From UMGS1251 sp036666555 (GTDB taxonomy: Bacteria > Bacillota > Clostridia > Lachnospirales > Lachnospiraceae): a stretch of 64,000 nucleotides of DNA. Position numbers and translations under genes: made by a program. The notes below the pieces were generated by a model that had not been told where the DNA came from, did no database searches, and saw only the letters and a list, made by a program, of their open reading frames with translations. Below are positions 8,216 through 16,435 of the stretch, one piece after another (the stretch's first letter is position 1; the number at the start of each line of letters is the position of its first letter). The DNA is taken from the NCBI GenBank assembly GCA_036666555.1, contig JAVWVS010000010.1, forward strand, positions 4,500 through 68,499, given 5' to 3'.

Positions 8216-10759
8216 TTATTGATAATTAATCTTATAGATATAGCAATTATTTTCTTCATATATTTTATCTAATTTAATATATTGGTTTTGAATATCTAAT
8301 TCATCCACCGCTAGAATATAACTGGCATCCGTTTTTTTCAAATCTTTGTATGATAATTCGACCTTCATTATGTCTTGCGTTTGACCTATGTTAAAACTAG
8401 TATCTTTGTCGGTAAACTCAAACATTACATGTGCATATCTATTATATATTTGCTCATACCTTTCATGATAGTCAAGTTTTTTCCAAAGTTCTAAATTAGG
8501 ATAAATATTAGTAGAATTGATAGTAGGGGCTCCACAAGCAATCAAATACCCAGATAACATAATACTATTTCCATATGCAATCCACTTTTCGTTTTTACTT
8601 TCATCTACAATTTTATTGATTTCATTTGCAACCGGTTTTGATGTTAATGAGTCCAATCCTTTAGATATCGGTCTTACATTTATACTTGTAGTTATAGAAA
8701 TACCAATCATGCAATAACAAATAAAATTACGTAATTTTTCTGTTGTATTTATCATTATACAAGTACACAATATAGCAATAACAAAGCCTGACACTATCAT
8801 CCATTTTAACGAGAGATATCCAGGAAAATACCTGTGGGAAATGAAAAGACATAAAATTGCCGTCGCACTTCCGAATAAAACGCCTGTTTTTATTGGCAGT
8901 TTTTTCATATTATAATATCGGGTCAAAAGTAACACAATGAAATAAATCTGAATCAATCCTATAATATCAATTAAACGATCAGGCGTTGTATAATTTAATA
9001 GTGTTACTTTACTAATAATCGAAGGTAAACCACAAGTTGAATATATTAAAAAGACTGTCGAAACAAGCAATAACCCCCCAGTTAAAATATCTTTTTTCTT
9101 TTCTTTCATCCAACAGTACAAGGTCATTAGAAATGGAATTGGAAATAGACTAAGAAAAACACTTGTCTCTGATGCATTGGCTATATCTTTACTTCCATAT
9201 AAAAAAGACTGCACATAATAAAATATTTTTTGAAGACTAAACCCACCTGTGGAACTTCTTTTTCCAGGATATACCGTATTCATAATTGCTGTTACATATT
9301 CTATATTAAGTCTTAAATACGAAATAATAATAATTGCCGAAAATAATCCCGATAGCAAAATAACATACCACTCGAATTTTTTAAATTCTTTGATTTTAAT
9401 CCAATTTTCATATATTATATAAGCCAAAAAGCAAATGGATACAAATCCCATAGGTACAATCCATGCAGGATATAAGGTCAATACATAATTGGCAAATGCA
9501 ATTGCTACCCCTAACCCAAGTATTATTTTTTTCTTTTTGCTATTTGACTGTATGAAATAATATGCACAAACAATTGAAGCTTGAGACCATAATAAGAAGC
9601 TGGGGAATCCCCACCACATAAAAAATGCAGAAAATATTTGCAAACTCGCACCCATTACGGAAATCAACTTATTTTGTTTGGAAATGATATACATCAATTC
9701 TAGCGCCACCATGAAACTAAGAATGATAGGTGCATACCAGCAAAAACTAAATGCGTACTCCGTACCGAGCATTGCATACATAAATTGAAATGGCGAGCGA
9801 CCAATTGTTTCAAACCCTAAATAAACACCATTTATTCCATTTAATGTTTTAGTACCTCTAGCGACTTGATTATATTTCCCGAATTTATGATCAAACGTTG
9901 CAGCTAATTGATTAGGTGTATTAACCAAAAATTCATCTGATCGTATTTTACGCACTTCGCCTACAAGAGGCTGTACAAATTCACTTCCCATTCCAGGCTG
10001 AATTAATTCATCATATACTGCAAGTGAATCTCCATGGAATTTATTTAACACCAAAAAAAGCAAAATTACTCCCGCTAAAATCCAACGTTTTTTAAACATC
10101 CAATTATACATTTGTTTTATATCAAAAACAAAATGTAGGCTTATAAAGAAAAGTATAATTTCAAAAATTTCTGCTATATAAAATAATCTTCTAAGCGACA
10201 CATTTTCCACTAAATTACTAAATGTGTTTTTAAAACTCAATCCCAATTTTTCATTCACAACTATATTTAATAAATCGAACTCTACATCTTTTTTATTTCC
10301 CAAATCAATTCTAAGAGAGCTAATATTTTTTTTATATAGTTTTAACGTAATAGATGTACTACCTTTTGTTGCATTTGTATAAAAAGAATTTTTTTCATTG
10401 TAATTATTCTTACCATCATTATAATATATGCCAGTTGAAATATCATCCTTTAATGGATTCTGAAAATAAATCACAACTTCCGATACGTCTATATCCGGCA
10501 AAGATATTTCCATCATTGGATCATCTGTCTCTGAAATAAAATGTTTTCCCTCTGTTTGATACCCCTTTATTTTAACATCTTTAAAACCTACAGATATTTC
10601 ATTACATTTTTTTTGAAAAAAATATTGTGAAATATCTTTTTTTGCACTTCCTTCATAAAAAAATGCGAGGATTAACGATACAATGCAACTTATAATTAAC
10701 ACAATCACTATTTTTACAATGATTTTATTTTTATCCAATATACTCATTTGTTTTTTCAA
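8216..10759 (-). CDS. Large polytopic membrane protein, GT-C type glycosyltransferase (GacL-like)
   Basis: The 847-residue protein has an N-terminal helix, an outside domain of about 150 residues, about a dozen membrane helices, and a C-terminal outside domain of about 160 residues. It carries a DDE-like region after the second helix (VYDELIQPG, then VRKIRSDEF). Size and layout fit GT-C enzymes that take sugars from polyprenyl phosphate outside the cell, and its neighbours match the streptococcal gacI-J-K-L set. The family call rests on topology and context; a YfhO-like membrane protein is the main alternative. It sits between the flippase and the GT2 gene, on the same strand. Confidence 0.65.
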   Translation of the reverse strand: MKKQMSILDKNKIIVKIVIVLIISCIVSLILAFFYEGSAKKDISQYFFQKKCNEISVGFKDVKIKGYQTEGKHFISETDDPMMEISLPDIDVSEVVIYFQNPLKDDISTGIYYNDGKNNYNEKNSFYTNATKGSTSITLKLYKKNISSLRIDLGNKKDVEFDLLNIVVNEKLGLSFKNTFSNLVENVSLRRLFYIAEIFEIILFFISLHFVFDIKQMYNWMFKKRWILAGVILLFLVLNKFHGDSLAVYDELIQPGMGSEFVQPLVGEVRKIRSDEFLVNTPNQLAATFDHKFGKYNQVARGTKTLNGINGVYLGFETIGRSPFQFMYAMLGTEYAFSFCWYAPIILSFMVALELMYIISKQNKLISVMGASLQIFSAFFMWWGFPSFLLWSQASIVCAYYFIQSNSKKKKIILGLGVAIAFANYVLTLYPAWIVPMGFVSICFLAYIIYENWIKIKEFKKFEWYVILLSGLFSAIIIISYLRLNIEYVTAIMNTVYPGKRSSTGGFSLQKIFYYVQSFLYGSKDIANASETSVFLSLFPIPFLMTLYCWMKEKKKDILTGGLLLVSTVFLIYSTCGLPSIISKVTLLNYTTPDRLIDIIGLIQIYFIVLLLTRYYNMKKLPIKTGVLFGSATAILCLFISHRYFPGYLSLKWMIVSGFVIAILCTCIMINTTEKLRNFICYCMIGISITTSINVRPISKGLDSLTSKPVANEINKIVDESKNEKWIAYGNSIMLSGYLIACGAPTINSTNIYPNLELWKKLDYHERYEQIYNRYAHVMFEFTDKDTSFNIGQTQDIMKVELSYKDLKKTDASYILAVDELDIQNQYIKLDKIYEENNCYIYKINYQ

Positions 10760-10850
10760 GCTACCTCTCCCTTATATTGTACCATTTGATTATACTCTTC
10801 CAAATTTGAAAACCTATAATTATTTTATCACGTCAAACAACAACTTTCAA

Positions 10851-12098
10851 TCAATGATTATTGCTCTTACATTTTTTCATATTAACGTATAATACGCTCA
10901 GCATCATAAGGATCAACAAGAATGTATATAAAATTAATACATAGCTCACCCCATTCATACCATATTTCTGTATAAATCCTTTCATAAAAAGAATACACAC
11001 AAATAGTCCCAAGAAATTTACAACAAACAATTCTTTTAATTTTCTCAACACTATCAAAATATTCCACAAGAACCAAACAAACCCATTTAACGCAGTAAAT
11101 AGCATGACCGGAATTAAAAGATACGAATATTTTCCAATCTGTTCTCCATAAAGGAAGGTCAACCCCCATTTTCCAAAAATTTTGCATCCTCCCAATGCAA
11201 CCAATGATATTACACACAAGACTACACTTGTTTTTAAAAACAATTTCCCAAAATCACGTTTTCTGTTTTCTGCATTATATATTGCAAATAACGTCAATAA
11301 TGGATTAAATACATACGTTGCTGCGACTTGCACAATTACTGCTGGTGTTGCAACTGTTGCATATATCCCCAAAATTTCTGTCCCACTATAATTCTCAAGT
11401 AACTGTCGTGGAAACGTCATTCCTGCGGTACTCATCAATCCCGCTAGTGTGAGTGGCAAAAACTCAAATGTTAATTCTTTAAATCTTCGCACAGTTATAT
11501 AAGGTTTAACGTCAGCAAACCCACGAACAAAATACATATCATATGTTAATATATAACCAATAGTTACGATTGCCATTCCAATTATACTTATATTAATACT
11601 ACTGGTAATTTTGAATAATAATGTAAAGCTAGATATTGATAGAATTCCACGAATGAAAAGTGATTTCCCACCAATATCCATTCTAGATTTTTTTTGTTCA
11701 AAACCGTGCAACAAATCCACCCATGCTTCTCCTAGTTTAAATACCATGAAAATGATGATACAACTACTTTTATATATGGAATATCCAAACATCTGCGTGT
11801 ATATAATACACAAAAAAAACGAAACTAGAGATGTGATAATTCGAAATGCCGAATATTCTCTATCTGTGATTCTATTTTTCACATCCGAAACTTGATATGG
11901 TCGAACATTAAAACACGCAATATTAAAAAATAGGTTTGTAATAGAAATCGCAAGTGATAAGTTTCCTGCATTGTTTAAGTCTGATGACAATCTTACGACA
12001 ACGAAAGTCAACAACCATTGGCATCCTAAGTATACAAATGATCCTAATGTATTCCATATCATGTTTTGCTTGATTGATTGTTTGTGTACGTTCTTCAT
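10851..12098 (-). CDS. Wzx/GacK-like polysaccharide flippase
   Basis: The 415-residue protein has about 12 to 14 membrane helices with short loops. It begins with the amphipathic SIKQNMIWNTLGSFVYLG stretch typical of the MOP/PST flippase family. Such proteins flip lipid-linked sugars or repeat units to the outer face. Having both a flippase and an ABC exporter in one cluster mirrors Group A Streptococcus. There the ABC pair exports the rhamnan and GacK is thought to flip the lipid-linked side-chain sugar. The gene follows a terminator-like hairpin (12143-12173). Confidence 0.85.
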   Translation of the reverse strand: MKNVHKQSIKQNMIWNTLGSFVYLGCQWLLTFVVVRLSSDLNNAGNLSLAISITNLFFNIACFNVRPYQVSDVKNRITDREYSAFRIITSLVSFFLCIIYTQMFGYSIYKSSCIIIFMVFKLGEAWVDLLHGFEQKKSRMDIGGKSLFIRGILSISSFTLLFKITSSINISIIGMAIVTIGYILTYDMYFVRGFADVKPYITVRRFKELTFEFLPLTLAGLMSTAGMTFPRQLLENYSGTEILGIYATVATPAVIVQVAATYVFNPLLTLFAIYNAENRKRDFGKLFLKTSVVLCVISLVALGGCKIFGKWGLTFLYGEQIGKYSYLLIPVMLFTALNGFVWFLWNILIVLRKLKELFVVNFLGLFVCILFMKGFIQKYGMNGVSYVLILYTFLLILMMLSVLYVNMKKCKSNNH

Positions 12099-12142
12099 TT
12101 TTTCCCTTTATACTACTCTCGTATTAGTCCTTATTCTTCAAT

Positions 12143-12173
12143 AACAAAAATAGGGCATCCAGTTTTGACACCC
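12143..12173 (-). terminator. Terminator-like hairpin inside the polysaccharide operon
   Basis: On the minus strand a 7-bp stem with two G.U pairs (arms 12167-12173 and 12153-12159, 7-base loop) is followed by TATTTTTG. It lies 17 bases after the epimerase stop and before the flippase gene, so it could cut or attenuate read-through into the side-chain genes. Confidence 0.5.
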
Positions 12174-12189
12174 TCACTCTTATTATTCA

Positions 12190-13329
12190 TCATTTTTTCC
12201 ACACTATTTTATTAACAATTCCTGTATAACTTTGAATAATTTTCACTACTTTAACTGACACATTTTCATCTAAATAATTATAAACATTTGAGCCATAATC
12301 ACCGTTTTGATTTAATTTGACAGCAATCTCTACCGCCTGCAGAACTTGTTCTGTAGTAATACTTCCAATAATAAAACTTCCCTGATCTATAGCTTCAGGC
12401 CTTTCTGTACTTGTCCTGACGCACACAGCTGGGAACGGCATACTCTTAGAATTAAAATATGCACTTTCTTCTGGCAATGTACCACTATCAGAAACTACAC
12501 AAAAGGCATTCATCTGCAGACAATTATAATCCGAAAATCCAAATGGTTTCAATGTCTGAACTAATGGATTGAATTGAAAATTTCTAGCTTCAATATATTT
12601 CTGACTTCGTGGATGTGTACTATATATAATCGGCATTTTATATTTTTCTGCCATAGCATTTATGGCATTCATCAGCTCGAAAAAATTGTTCTCATTATCA
12701 ATATTCTCTTCTCTATGTGCTGAAAGAAGAATATATTCTCCCTTTCTCAAACCACATGTCTCTAGTATTGTACTTTTCTTAATCTTTCCCATGTTTACAG
12801 AAAGTACTTCTGCCATAGGGGACCCTGTTACATATGTCCTTTCTTTTGCAGTACCTTCAGCATTCAAATATCTTCTTGCATGTTCACTATAACAAAGATT
12901 AACATCTGAAATATGATCTACTATTCTTCGATTCGTTTCTTCCGGAAGATTTTCATCAAAACATCGATTTCCCGCTTCCATATGAAAAATTGGAATTTTT
13001 AACCGTTTTGCAGCTATTGCCGATAATGCTGAATTAGTATCCCCCAAAATTAATAAAGCATCTGGTTTGATCTCAACCATAGCCTGGTAGCTTTTGGCAA
13101 TAATATTTCCTATCGTTTCCCCTAGATTTTTTCCAACTGTGCCTAGGTATCTGTCTGGTTGTCTTAGTTCTAAATCCTCAAAAAAGATTTCATTCAACGT
13201 ATAATCCCAGTTTTGTCCTGTATGCACTAACACTTGTTCAAAATAGATATCACATTTTTTTATCACCTCTGATAGTCGAATAATCTCAGGTCTTGTTCCA
13301 ATAATTGTCATTAATTTTAACTTTTTCAT
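12190..13329 (-). CDS. UDP-N-acetylglucosamine 2-epimerase family protein (FnlC/CapG-like)
   Basis: The 379-residue non-hydrolysing 2-epimerase (WecB family) has TIIGTRPEIIRLS, LILGDTNSAL, HMEAGNRCFDENLPEE, RRIVDHISD, VTGSPMAEVL, LSAHREEN and SDSGTLPEES. Its neighbour is a CapE/FnlA-type dehydratase, so it is probably the last enzyme of UDP-L-FucNAc synthesis rather than a ManNAc-producing WecB. The ATG at 13327-13329 is chosen because a GAGG site lies 9 bases upstream; an ATG five codons earlier is the alternative. The intervening reductase gene of this pathway is present only as a remnant. Confidence 0.8.
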   Translation of the reverse strand: MKKLKLMTIIGTRPEIIRLSEVIKKCDIYFEQVLVHTGQNWDYTLNEIFFEDLELRQPDRYLGTVGKNLGETIGNIIAKSYQAMVEIKPDALLILGDTNSALSAIAAKRLKIPIFHMEAGNRCFDENLPEETNRRIVDHISDVNLCYSEHARRYLNAEGTAKERTYVTGSPMAEVLSVNMGKIKKSTILETCGLRKGEYILLSAHREENIDNENNFFELMNAINAMAEKYKMPIIYSTHPRSQKYIEARNFQFNPLVQTLKPFGFSDYNCLQMNAFCVVSDSGTLPEESAYFNSKSMPFPAVCVRTSTERPEAIDQGSFIIGSITTEQVLQAVEIAVKLNQNGDYGSNVYNYLDENVSVKVVKIIQSYTGIVNKIVWKK

Positions 13330-13330
13330 C

Positions 13331-13420
13331 CTAATTATCCTCATTCACTTTCTCAAAAAACGTATCCGGTTTATAACATTCATTACAACCAATATTGATC
13401 CAATAATCGTTCATCACAGT
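13331..13420 (-). pseudogene. Remnant of the C-terminus of a FnlB/CapF-like reductase gene
   Basis: Between the dehydratase and epimerase genes the minus strand keeps an open stretch of 29 codons ending in TAG at 13331-13333. It reads TVMNDYWINIGC then NECYKPDTFFEKV. From memory, FnlB/CapF proteins end in a cupin domain whose last residues are similar (a TVMWANE-like strand, then a PDTxFEKV-like end). The fnlA-fnlB-fnlC gene order predicts this gene exactly here. The rest of the gene is missing and no start is visible. The match was not tested by alignment. Confidence 0.45.
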
Positions 13421-13455
13421 TCATGTCGTATTCATAAACTTCTGAAAATTTTCAT

Positions 13456-14478
13456 TTATCTATTCTCCCACGCTTTGATTTCACTTTGAATGTATGTTAA
13501 AGATAACAATTTTTTCTTTACTTGTTCGATATCCAGTAACTCCGTATTATTTGAATTGAATTCCGTCAATTTTGCTTTACCCATATTATCACCTTTAAAA
13601 TACTTATCATAATTCAAATCCCTCTTATCTGCCGGGACACGATAGAACGCTCCCATATCTATTGCATTTGCACATTCTTCGTTTGTTAATAGGGTTTCAT
13701 ACATTTTTTCACCATGACGTATCCCAATCACCTTAATTTCGTTATCTGCATGAAATAATTCTTTGACTGCATTTGCAAGAATTTCTATCGTACATGCCGG
13801 AGCTTTTTGTACCATAATATCTCCTGTTTCCGCATGTTCAAAGGCAAACAATACTAAATCTACCGCCTCTTCTAAGCTCATAATAAAACGCGTCATTGTA
13901 GGTTCCGTCACCGTAAGTGGTTGTCCACTCTTAATCTGCTCAATAAACAACGGAATCACAGACCCTCTGGAACACATTACATTTCCATACCGAGTGCCAC
14001 AAATTAATGTCTTTTTAGGATTAACCGTTCTGGCTTTTGCTACAAATACTTTCTCCATCATTGCCTTTGAAGTACCCATTGCATTCACTGGATAAGCAGC
14101 CTTATCAGTTGATAAACATATCACTTTTTTGATTCCACATTCAATACACGCCGTAAGTACATTATCCGTTCCAATTACATTTGTCTTAACAGCTTCCATC
14201 GGAAAAAATTCACAAGATGGAACTTGTTTTAACGCCGCCGCTTGAAATACATAATCCACGCCATACATTGCCTCTTTTAATGACTGAAGATTACGAACAT
14301 CACCTATATGAAATTTGATTTTATCATTATTATATAAATGTCTCATATCATCTTGTTTTTTTTCATCACGTGAAAATACTCTAATTTCGGCAATATCAGT
14401 ACTTAAAAATTTATCTAATACCGCATTTCCAAATGAACCTGTTCCACCTGTAATTAATAACGTTTTTCCTTTAAACAT
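13456..14478 (-). CDS. UDP-GlcNAc 4,6-dehydratase/5-epimerase (CapE/FnlA type)
   Basis: This 340-residue cytoplasmic SDR protein starts with GKTLLITGGTGSFG and has FQAAALKQVPSCEFFP, STDKAAYPVNAMGTSK, GTRYGNVMCSRGSVIP, RFIMSLEEAV and RHGEKMYETL. The usual catalytic Tyr of FlaA1-type dehydratases is Met here (MGTSK), as in CapE, the first enzyme of UDP-L-FucNAc synthesis. It converts UDP-GlcNAc to a 4-keto-6-deoxy intermediate. A GAGAGGTG ribosome binding site precedes the ATG. Downstream lie the reductase remnant and the 2-epimerase; upstream is a WbuB-like transferase, which fits an L-FucNAc route. Confidence 0.85.
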   Translation of the reverse strand: MFKGKTLLITGGTGSFGNAVLDKFLSTDIAEIRVFSRDEKKQDDMRHLYNNDKIKFHIGDVRNLQSLKEAMYGVDYVFQAAALKQVPSCEFFPMEAVKTNVIGTDNVLTACIECGIKKVICLSTDKAAYPVNAMGTSKAMMEKVFVAKARTVNPKKTLICGTRYGNVMCSRGSVIPLFIEQIKSGQPLTVTEPTMTRFIMSLEEAVDLVLFAFEHAETGDIMVQKAPACTIEILANAVKELFHADNEIKVIGIRHGEKMYETLLTNEECANAIDMGAFYRVPADKRDLNYDKYFKGDNMGKAKLTEFNSNNTELLDIEQVKKKLLSLTYIQSEIKAWENR

Positions 14479-14576
14479 TTATACACCTCTCAGTAGTCTT
14501 TAAATAATTATTACCATTTTTCTAATCATAGATAAATTAATAATAGTTGACAGTTAATTATATTTACTTAAATAAA

Positions 14577-14753
14577 TTAAATTTGACAAATCAAAACAGT
14601 TGTTTTTTCACCATTCATTACTTCATGCTGCGGTACCTCAAATTGTTTGCTGCATTTAACACCAATTTCCTTTTTGGCATTGTGGATTGAATTAATCTAG
14701 CCCTCCCAAAAATGCGTCTTCCAATTATGACTTTTCCACAGTATCTCTCTCAT
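14577..14753 (-). pseudogene. Decayed small ORF with one in-frame stop
   Basis: An ATG at 14751-14753, five bases after the glycosyltransferase stop, opens 18 codons (MREILWKSHNWKTHFWEG), then a TAG at 14697-14699. The same frame then stays open for 39 more codons to a TAA at 14577-14579, ending MNGEKTTVLICQI. The second part has ordinary protein composition. It may be the tail of a lost gene of the cluster, or chance. The rest of the gap (14479-14576) is very AT-rich and may hold a weak promoter for the dehydratase gene. Confidence 0.3.
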
Positions 14754-14758
14754 TATTT

Positions 14759-15994
14759 TTATACAATTTTTATTTCTTCTCTCTCATGAAATGCTTTGTT
14801 TTTCTCGATTTGTGCTATAAATATATTCTCCAATTTTTTTATACAAAGTTCTTTTTCAAAATGGTCTTTATAGTATTCCAATCCATTCAATCCCCATTTT
14901 TTCAATTTCTTTTTTTCCTTATAACTATCGCTAATAATTGTTGCTAACCCCTTAGCATTTCCAGATTCTACACACACTCCACAATTTGCCTCTTCTACAA
15001 CTTTCCTTACTTCTCCACCAATTGCTCCATAAATAGGCTTTCCTGCCAACATATATGATTGTAATTTTGCTGGTAAAGTACTATTGACTACTTGATTATC
15101 TACCATAGTAATAACAAAGCAATCGGCTAATCCATAAAATCTTGGCATCTCTGAAATATCATGAAACCCATAAAATACAACATTTTTTAATTGATACTTC
15201 TTCGCAAGATTCTCACAATCCCTTCTACTTAATCCATCTCCTACTAAATGAAACTTGATATCTTTATTATTCTTTAAAATCTTTGCGCATTCAATAATCG
15301 TTTCGCAACTTTGTGCTGGTCCTATGTTACCCGCAAAAACAATATCAAATATACTATTCTCAACAACTTCCGTTTGTTCATATTCACTTTCTGCATAAGA
15401 TGGACAATAAATAAGTCCTTTATCTTTTTTTGTAATCTTTAATTCATTTTCAAAATAATCTACAAATGATTTTGAGCTTACCGTTATCAAATCCGCTTTT
15501 TTATAAGTCCATACACTTATATTATACAGAAGTTTATAAATAAAACTCTTCTTTGAAATAGGACCCGTAGTCACACTTATTGGCCACTGGTCCAAACAAT
15601 GAATGATCAATGGTATATTCTTCCTTTTTTTCATCAATATTGCTGGCCACACCATAGTAATCGGTGACAATTGATATACATATATTAAATCAAATTTTCC
15701 CTTCAATCTTAATGCTTTGAGTGATCCAAAACAAGCAAACCAAAAATAATTAAGTGCCATCATAAATAATGAATTACCTCTACCTACAAGAGAACATCTT
15801 TCTATTTTTACACCATTTACTGTTTGCCTTCTATTTTTAAAACCTTTATACCCTTTTAACACTTTTCCTTTTGGATAATTAGGAAGACCTGTTAATACAG
15901 TTATTTCCTGCCCGTGTTTAACTAATTCGAAACACAAATCATTAATTCTGAAATTCTCTGGATAAAAATGTTGACAAACCACCAAAATTTTCAT
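14759..15994 (-). CDS. GT4 family glycosyltransferase, WbuB-like (candidate L-FucNAc transferase)
   Basis: The 411-residue protein has a GT-B fold. Its N-terminal half starts VVCQHFYPENFRINDL and has VLTGLPNYPKG and CLDQWPISV. Its C-terminal half has FAGNIGPAQSCETII, HLVGDGLSR, FYGFHDISEMP, TLPAKLQSYMLAGKPI and GVCVESGNA. These features resemble WbuB, the L-FucNAc transferase found beside fnlABC in enteric O-antigen clusters. It is the first gene after the cluster promoter (leader of about 260 bases) with CAGGAG upstream of the ATG. It probably adds an early sugar to the lipid carrier in the cytoplasm. The donor is inferred from its neighbours. Confidence 0.78.
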   Translation of the reverse strand: MKILVVCQHFYPENFRINDLCFELVKHGQEITVLTGLPNYPKGKVLKGYKGFKNRRQTVNGVKIERCSLVGRGNSLFMMALNYFWFACFGSLKALRLKGKFDLIYVYQLSPITMVWPAILMKKRKNIPLIIHCLDQWPISVTTGPISKKSFIYKLLYNISVWTYKKADLITVSSKSFVDYFENELKITKKDKGLIYCPSYAESEYEQTEVVENSIFDIVFAGNIGPAQSCETIIECAKILKNNKDIKFHLVGDGLSRRDCENLAKKYQLKNVVFYGFHDISEMPRFYGLADCFVITMVDNQVVNSTLPAKLQSYMLAGKPIYGAIGGEVRKVVEEANCGVCVESGNAKGLATIISDSYKEKKKLKKWGLNGLEYYKDHFEKELCIKKLENIFIAQIEKNKAFHEREEIKIV

Positions 15995-16261
15995 ATCACT
16001 ACTCCTGATTGTCTTTTGATACTATTTTCTATTCTTAACAATGGAAAATCCGTATCCCAAGTATAATTAAAACAATGTTGTCTACTTCCCATAATTCTAT
16101 CGAAACTTATTTTTCATTGTTGTCCACATCGTGTCCACCAATCAACAAAGTGTTACCACATCTGCACTTTGCACTCATGCAAGGACTAAAGAAATAGCTC
16201 CCCTAATGATTACTTTGTTTAGCATCGTTGCATCAAACACTGTAAAATGCCTATGTTTATG
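15995..16261 (-). other. Long 5' leader of the polysaccharide operon
   Basis: From the promoter at 16262-16290 to the first start codon there are about 260 bases without a convincing ORF. The minus strand holds a small hairpin (arms 16165-16171 and 16146-16152, 7 bp, 12-base loop) and repeated GTGGACA words. A leader this long before a surface-polysaccharide operon could carry an antitermination or attenuation signal, but no known element was recognised. Confidence 0.45.
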
Positions 16262-16290
16262 AGTATAACAACTTCTTCAACTTTTTTCAA
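16262..16290 (-). promoter_or_regulatory. Main sigma-A type promoter of the polysaccharide operon
   Basis: TTGAAA (16285-16290) and TATACT (16262-16267) on the minus strand are separated by exactly 17 bases. It is the best promoter between the terminator of the hydrolase gene and the first glycosyltransferase gene. Confidence 0.75.
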
Positions 16291-16371
16291 GTTGATTCGA
16301 TTTCAATCTGTCTTCCTTTATCATAGCTTTTTCCTTCAGCAGTCATGAATATAGAATTACCTGAAGTCAAC

Positions 16372-16422
16372 AATAAAGCTCCTAAATCAACATTGTATCT
16401 TTTGTGGTTTAAGAGCTTTATT
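16372..16422 (-). terminator. Hairpin after the amidase/glucosaminidase gene
   Basis: Arms 16372-16386 and 16408-16422 pair over 15 bp with one G.U pair and a 21-base loop. The hairpin begins 14 bases after the stop codon of the upstream gene. The U-tract is weak (TTTATTG in the arm itself), so termination may be partial. It separates the dlt-like/hydrolase operon from the polysaccharide promoter. Confidence 0.6.
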
Positions 16423-16435
16423 CGGTTTGACACTA

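Noticed and set aside
10882..11217. Open frame of 111 codons on the minus strand inside the flippase gene
   Set aside because: A shifted frame within a strongly supported membrane protein, with Trp/Cys-rich shadow composition.
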